A DNA stretch of 64,000 nucleotides from Hydrogenophaga borbori. GTDB lineage: Bacteria > Pseudomonadota > Gammaproteobacteria > Burkholderiales > Burkholderiaceae_C. The position numbers were made by a program, and so were the translations under genes. Below the pieces are notes generated by a model, which saw nothing but the letters and a program-made list of their open reading frames with translations, did no database searches and had not been told where the DNA came from. The stretch covers positions 62,001 through 126,000 of the forward strand of contig NZ_QVLS01000011.1 in the NCBI RefSeq assembly GCF_003417535.1, given 5' to 3'. Positions within the stretch are counted from its first letter, which is position 1; each line of letters opens with the position of its first letter. Shown here piece by piece: positions 60,407-64,000 of the stretch.

Positions 60407-61381
60407 ATGAAAGCGAAAGGCATCCTCATCACCGGCGCCGACGGCTTCCTGGGCCGCGGCCTGGTGGCCGCGCTGGCAACGCGCGGCGACACCGACACGG
60501 TGGTGGCCACCGACGTGCGCGAGGTCGAGCCCGCGCGGCGCCTGCCCGGCGTCACCTACCGCCGCGTCGACGTGCGCGACGAGGGCCTGGGCGCGCTGCT
60601 GGCCGAGCACCGCATCGACACCGTGGTGCACCTGGCCTCCATCGTCACGCCCGGCAAAGGCTCCACGCGCGCGCTGGAGTACGCGGTGGACGTGGGCGGC
60701 ACGCGAAACGTGCTCAATGCCTGTCTGGCGCAAGGCGTTCGGCACCTGATCGTGTCGTCCAGCGGCGCGGCCTACGGCTACCACGCCGACAACCCCGCCT
60801 GGATCACCGAGGACCACCCGCTGCGCGGCCACGAGGCCTTTGCCTACGCGCACCACAAGCGCCTGGTGGAAGAGATGCTGGCCGAGGCGCGCCGCCAGCA
60901 CCCCGCGCTGGCGCAGACCGTGCTGCGCATCGGCACCATCCTGGGCGAGCGCGTGGACAACCAGATCACCGCCCTGTTTCAGAAGCCGCGCCCCATCGCC
61001 ATCGCCGGCAGCGACAGCCCCTTCGTCTTCGTCTGGGACGAGGACGTGGTGGGCGCGCTGCTGCACGCGCTGAGCGGCGACGCACCGGCCGGCTGCTTCA
61101 ACCTCGCGGGCGACGGCGCACTCGGCATCCATGAGATCGCCGCGCGCCTGGGCAAGCGCGCGCGCGTGCTGCCGGCCGGCCTGCTGCGCGCCGCGCTGGC
61201 CGTGGGCCACGCGCTCGGCGTGTCGCGCTACGGGCCCGAGCAGATCGACTTCCTGCGCTACCGCCCGGTGCTGCTCAACACGGCCCTGAAGGAACGCTTT
61301 GGCTACGTGCCGAAGAAGACCAGCGCCCAAGCCTTCGAGGCCTTCGTCGCGGCGCGGCGGGCGCAAGGGCGCCCGCTGTGA
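60407..61381 (+). CDS. NAD-dependent epimerase/dehydratase, extended SDR
   Basis: 324 residues from the ATG at 60407, 8 bases after the transporter stop. Rossmann motif ITGADGFLGRGLV, Asp at VVATDV, SSSGAAYGYH and the active-site Tyr-x3-Lys in AYAHHKRLVEEML. Many such proteins in catabolic operons act on hydroxylated rings or sugars rather than nucleotide sugars. Its last bases overlap the next gene start (GTGA). Confidence 0.88.
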   Translation: MKAKGILITGADGFLGRGLVAALATRGDTDTVVATDVREVEPARRLPGVTYRRVDVRDEGLGALLAEHRIDTVVHLASIVTPGKGSTRALEYAVDVGGTRNVLNACLAQGVRHLIVSSSGAAYGYHADNPAWITEDHPLRGHEAFAYAHHKRLVEEMLAEARRQHPALAQTVLRIGTILGERVDNQITALFQKPRPIAIAGSDSPFVFVWDEDVVGALLHALSGDAPAGCFNLAGDGALGIHEIAARLGKRARVLPAGLLRAALAVGHALGVSRYGPEQIDFLRYRPVLLNTALKERFGYVPKKTSAQAFEAFVAARRAQGRPL

Positions 61382-62277
61382 GCGCCGCCCTCCCGTTCTC
61401 GCGCGGCGATGCGCTGCGCGCCCTGGCCGTGGTCGTGATCTGGGGCCTGAACTTCGTGGTGATGAAGCTGGGCCTGCAGGCCGTCAGCCCCATGCTGCTG
61501 GGCGCGCTGCGCTTCGCGGCGGCCTCGCTGCCCTTTCTGCTGTTCGTGAAGCCGCCGCCGCTGCCCTGGCGCTTCATCGCCGGTTACGGCCTGGTGCAGG
61601 GCCTGGGCCAGTTCGGCTTTCTGTTCCTGGGCCTGCAGCTGGGCATGACGGCCGGCATGGCCTCGGTGGTGATGCAGACCCAGGCCTTCTTCACCCTGCT
61701 GCTGGCCGTGCCGCTGCTGGGCGAGCGCGTGCGCGCCCACCAGTGGCTGGGCCTGGGCGTGGCGCTGGCCGGCCTGCTGCTCATCGCCTCGGCCCACGGC
61801 GAAGGCCCGGGCCAGATGACGCTGGCGGGCTTCGTGCTCACGCTGTCGGCCGCGGCCATGTGGGCCTTGTCGAACATCGTGGCGCGCCGCGCCAGCCAGA
61901 TCGCGCGCTACGAGCCCTTTCCCTTCGTGGTGTGGAGCAGCGTGTTCCCCATCGTGCCCTTTGCGCTGATCGCGCTGGCCACCGACGGCCCCGCCAGCCT
62001 GCAGCGGCAACTGCACGGCATGGGCCCCGGCGCCTGGTTCGCGGTGGTGTACCTGGCGCTGGCCGCCACGCTGCTGGCCTACAGCCTGTGGACGCGGCTG
62101 TTGCAACGCCACGCGGCCACGCGGGTCACGCCGTTTTCTCTGCTGGTGCCGGTGGTGGGGCTGTGGGCCGCCTGGGTGGCGTACGGCGAGGCGCCGCTGG
62201 GGCTGCAGTGGCTGGGAACGGGGGCGGTGCTGCTGGGCTTGGTGGTGAATCAGGTGGGGGGACGGCGGGCGGGGTGA
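61378..62277 (+). CDS. EamA/DMT-family transporter
   Basis: 299 residues from a GTG overlapping the epimerase stop. About ten hydrophobic segments in two EamA repeats; VVVIWGLNFVVMKLGLQAVS starts the first and VLTLSAAAMWALSNIVARRA the second. Members export metabolites or amino acids. Its 3' end overlaps the convergent unknown gene by 28 bases. Confidence 0.87.
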   Translation: MSAALPFSRGDALRALAVVVIWGLNFVVMKLGLQAVSPMLLGALRFAAASLPFLLFVKPPPLPWRFIAGYGLVQGLGQFGFLFLGLQLGMTAGMASVVMQTQAFFTLLLAVPLLGERVRAHQWLGLGVALAGLLLIASAHGEGPGQMTLAGFVLTLSAAAMWALSNIVARRASQIARYEPFPFVVWSSVFPIVPFALIALATDGPASLQRQLHGMGPGAWFAVVYLALAATLLAYSLWTRLLQRHAATRVTPFSLLVPVVGLWAAWVAYGEAPLGLQWLGTGAVLLGLVVNQVGGRRAG

Positions 62278-62735
62278 TCGGCTGATCCTGGTCCTGCAGG
62301 GCGCGCGCGAACCGCTTCATACAGCAGGCGCCGGCCGGCGGCCTCGCCCACGGGCAGCAGATCGATGTTGCGCAGTTGCGGGTCGGTGCCCAGCTGGAGC
62401 AGCAAGGGGCCGAGGGCCGGTGACTCGCCCGGTGCGGGCGCCCACAGCGCGCCGATCCACTCCAGGGCCCAACTGGGGCCCGCCTCGCGGCGCCGGCCCA
62501 GGCGCGCGATGCCGCTGAGGTCCGCGACGGGTATGCGGGCCAGCAGGTCCAGCAGCGTCGTGTCCCAGGCCACCAGCGAGGTCTGCGACAACTTGCGGCC
62601 ATTGCAGGCGACCTCATGAACCAGCAGGTACCAGGGCCGCTCCAGCGCGAGCGTGATGGCCGGCCAGTGCGTTTGGGGCGGGGCGACCTGGGTGGGGTGG
62701 AGGTGCTGGACGAGGCCGGGGGCGGTGATGAACAC
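62250..62735 (-). CDS. Protein of unknown function, divergent from the tandem-HTH regulator
   Basis: 161 residues from a GTG at 62735, supported by GGGAG about 10 bases upstream on the minus strand. The open frame extends to 62948, but that part lies under the regulator gene. Visible segments include a hydrophobic-aromatic PWYLLVHEVACNGR and a region with LSGIARLG followed by GPSWALEWIGALW. No family was recognised. Its 3' end overlaps the EamA gene by 28 bases, and its last residues (ADHPARRPPT) may be a product of that overlap rather than of the original gene. Confidence 0.45.
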   Translation of the reverse strand: MFITAPGLVQHLHPTQVAPPQTHWPAITLALERPWYLLVHEVACNGRKLSQTSLVAWDTTLLDLLARIPVADLSGIARLGRRREAGPSWALEWIGALWAPAPGESPALGPLLLQLGTDPQLRNIDLLPVGEAAGRRLLYEAVRARPAGPGSADHPARRPPT

Positions 62736-62757
62736 GGTGGGACTCCCAAAAATCCGA

Positions 62758-62783
62758 CCGCAAATTGTGCCGCAAACTAGCAC
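62758..62783. promoter_or_regulatory. Candidate operator upstream of the tandem-HTH regulator
   Basis: Direct repeats CCGCAAA at 62758 and 62770 (12-base period) and GTGC-N9-GCAC at 62767-62783 lie in the 50-base divergent promoter, ending directly at the regulator ATG. They may be the regulator's own binding sites. Confidence 0.35.
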
Positions 62784-63275
62784 ATGGCCTGTGTTCGGTG
62801 CCACCCTTTTTTGGTGCCTGAACAAGCCTCTGACTCCCAGCTCCTTCTTGCCCAGTTGGCGGCGAACCTTCGCGCGCTTCGAGCCAAGGACAACTGGACT
62901 GCCAGCGCGCTGGCGGAGCAAGCGCACATCAGTCGGCGAATGCTTCAACTGTTGGAGCAGGGGGGCGTCAACGTCTCATTGGGTGCGGTGAACAAGCTGG
63001 CGCGGGCCCTGGGCGTCACAACGGGTTCACTGCTCGGGAAAAGGCCCATGGCCCGACAGGACGGTGCTGCCTTGATCGAGCAGGTTCTGGCAACGAACCT
63101 CGTCTCGGCGAGAAGGCGGTTGAACCTGACCCAGGAAACCCTGGCTCAGCAATCCGGCATCAGCAGAGCCGTCATCGCGCACATCGAACGACAGGCGCGC
63201 AACCCATCGCTTCACACCTTGGCGAGGCTGGCGGCTGCGCTCGATCTATCGCTTGAGGCCTTGTTGAGCCAATAG
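62784..63275 (+). CDS. Regulator with two tandem XRE-type HTH domains
   Basis: 163 residues. First HTH about 22-85 (LAANLRALRAKDNWTASALA, HISRRMLQLLEQGGVNVS) and second about 102-163 (LVSARRRLNLTQETLAQQSG, SRAVIAHIERQARNPSLHTL). No effector domain. No Shine-Dalgarno precedes the ATG; GTG at 62814 is an alternative start. Two linked HTH domains suggest binding to two adjacent half-sites. It is divergent from the unknown gene at 62735, which it may control. Confidence 0.8.
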   Translation: MACVRCHPFLVPEQASDSQLLLAQLAANLRALRAKDNWTASALAEQAHISRRMLQLLEQGGVNVSLGAVNKLARALGVTTGSLLGKRPMARQDGAALIEQVLATNLVSARRRLNLTQETLAQQSGISRAVIAHIERQARNPSLHTLARLAAALDLSLEALLSQ

Positions 63276-63406
63276 ATCGGGCTGGGTCGAACGGGTTGTA
63301 CTGATTGGCCGAGAGTCGGATTTGCAGCGATCTCGGACACTGGCCCTCAATGACAGAACGGCTGATCACGGCCAGGAGCGGCCGGATGGCCAAGTGGAAA
63401 GCAGTC

Positions 63407-63466
63407 GCTCAACGTTCGAGCTGAGCGGATGGCCGCGTTAGGCCGCTCTCGAGCGAGGGGTTAGGC
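63407..63466 (-). other. attC-like integron recombination site
   Basis: On the minus strand the 60 bases begin with GCCTAAC (fits RYYYAAC) and end with GTTGAGC (fits GTTRRRY). Between them, CTCGAG-AGCGG and CCGCT-CAG-CTCGA pair imperfectly with unpaired bases, as in attC hairpins. It begins 1 base after the stop of the gene at 63468, the normal cassette position. The length is within the attC range. No integrase is in the window. Confidence 0.7.
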
Positions 63467-63467
63467 G

Positions 63468-63999
63468 TCACTCCCCCGGGGCGAGTTCTTTCGTGGCCGC
63501 CGCCACCGCAGCAATGCGGCGACTGTGCCGAACCGAGAGCGCAATGGCGGCGAACCTTGCAAAGTTCTCCAGCACTTCGATAGGCGCGAGAGCATCCAAG
63601 TCTCCCCGGTGCCCAAATCGCAGGAGTCGTGAGAACGTTTGACACGCAAGAAGGGCTGCAGCGTCATCAGCAGTGACCGCGGCGTCACTCTGGTGCGACA
63701 AGCGGTTCCGGATACGGTTCATCGCTCGTATTCCTGACACAGCGGCGGCCACATCAGGGTCACCCGGGTTCAGGAGTTCGATCTTTTTGAGCGAAGGTCA
63801 ACCTTGCCTTCTCGACCGGTCCGAGTGCTGGGTTCGCGCGTTGCAGGTTCTCTGTCATGAAGCGCTCGACAAAAAGATGCGCTCTAAGTATTCGACCGAT
63901 AGCGTCGGTGTCTTGGTTCCAACGGCGCTGTACTTCGTTGACCTCTTCGGTCGCAAGTCTTTCGTACTCGGCTTGTCCGCCAAGCAGCTCCGCGGCGCG
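63468..63999 (-). pseudogene. HEPN-like protein in an integron cassette, frameshifted and cut by window edge
   Basis: Two overlapping frames on the minus strand join into one protein. The upstream part (63999 to about 63783) reads AIGRILRAHLFVERFMTENL and ends at a premature stop after FAQKDRTPEPG. The downstream part continues naturally as KIELLNPGDPDVAAAVSG and carries RNRLSH, matching the HEPN RNase motif R-N-x3-H. One extra base in the A-run at 63784-63788 explains the break; it could be a real mutation, a sequencing error, or programmed slippage. The gene runs off the right edge, and its stop abuts the attC-like site. Confidence 0.6.
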
Positions 64000-64000
64000 A

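Noticed and set aside
58126-60555. 809-codon minus-strand frame opposite the FMO and BASS genes
   Set aside because: Antisense artefact.
62653-62991. Plus-strand frame through the divergent promoter
   Set aside because: Runs through promoter repeats and is out of frame with the regulator.
63172-63393. Minus-strand frame overlapping the end of the tandem-HTH gene
   Set aside because: Overlaps a gene with clear domains and has no recognisable feature.

Overview
The window is very GC-rich, densely coding DNA with strong G/C bias at third codon positions and almost no spacer. It holds many LysR and IclR regulators, three orphan Bug/TctC-type periplasmic binding proteins, three TRAP binding proteins, and two copies of a short GC-rich palindromic repeat of a kind I associate with Comamonadaceae chromosomes. 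This suggests a chromosomal region of a Burkholderiales bacterium, most likely Comamonadaceae (for example Hydrogenophaga, Acidovorax or Variovorax relatives). The genus is inference. No tRNA, rRNA, CRISPR array, transposase or phage gene was seen, and no stretch longer than 300 bases lacks a gene.

Layout. 1-3.5 kb: the 3' part of a DUF35-type acyl-CoA-associated protein, a small lipoprotein and an autotransporter. 3.6-18.3 kb: a LysR gene divergent from a long operon: branched-chain-type (HAAT) ABC uptake system with LivM, LivG and LivF in one reading frame, cupin, aldehyde dehydrogenase, acetolactate-synthase-like ThDP enzyme, SDR, an unusual binding protein without a signal peptide, two Bug proteins and a flavoprotein. 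18.3-25.2 kb: IclR gene divergent from an acyl-CoA degradation operon (Bug, SDR, two acyl-CoA dehydrogenases, class III CoA-transferase, enoyl-CoA hydratase/isomerase). 25.2-28 kb: a leftward operon with a TRAP binding protein, an ornithine-cyclodeaminase-like protein and a class II aldolase. 28.3-32 kb: an IorAB-type molybdenum dehydrogenase and an AraC regulator. 32.1-33.6 kb: an ECF41-type sigma factor with its carboxymuconolactone-decarboxylase-like partner. 33.6-37.5 kb: two LysR regulators divergent from an FMN reductase and an aromatic hydroxylase.

37.5-44.5 kb: a catabolic module with TRAP binding protein, VanA/VanB-like Rieske oxygenase, dienelactone-hydrolase-like protein, glutathione transferase, glyoxalase, epoxide hydrolase and a MarR regulator. 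Two of its promoter regions carry the same 32-bp operator made of two tandem dyads. 44.7-51.6 kb: complete TRAP transporter (PQM), aldehyde dehydrogenase, and a second Rieske oxygenase with reductase. 51.7-56.4 kb: GntR regulator, sulfatase, GMC oxidoreductase and TauE/SafE-type exporter. 56.4-62.3 kb: IclR divergent from SDR, flavin monooxygenase, BASS-type transporter, epimerase and EamA exporter. 62.2-64 kb: a divergent pair (unknown protein and tandem-HTH regulator), then an attC-like integron site followed by a frameshifted HEPN-like cassette gene running off the right edge.

Taken together the window is a series of small regulator-plus-transport-plus-enzyme modules for organic acids and aromatic or alicyclic compounds. 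The most testable signals are the shared 32-bp operator, the two ECF41-type promoters (one implying a leaderless sigma-factor mRNA), the LivM-LivG-LivF fusion, the sulfatase/GMC/TauE operon, and the integron cassette at the right edge.
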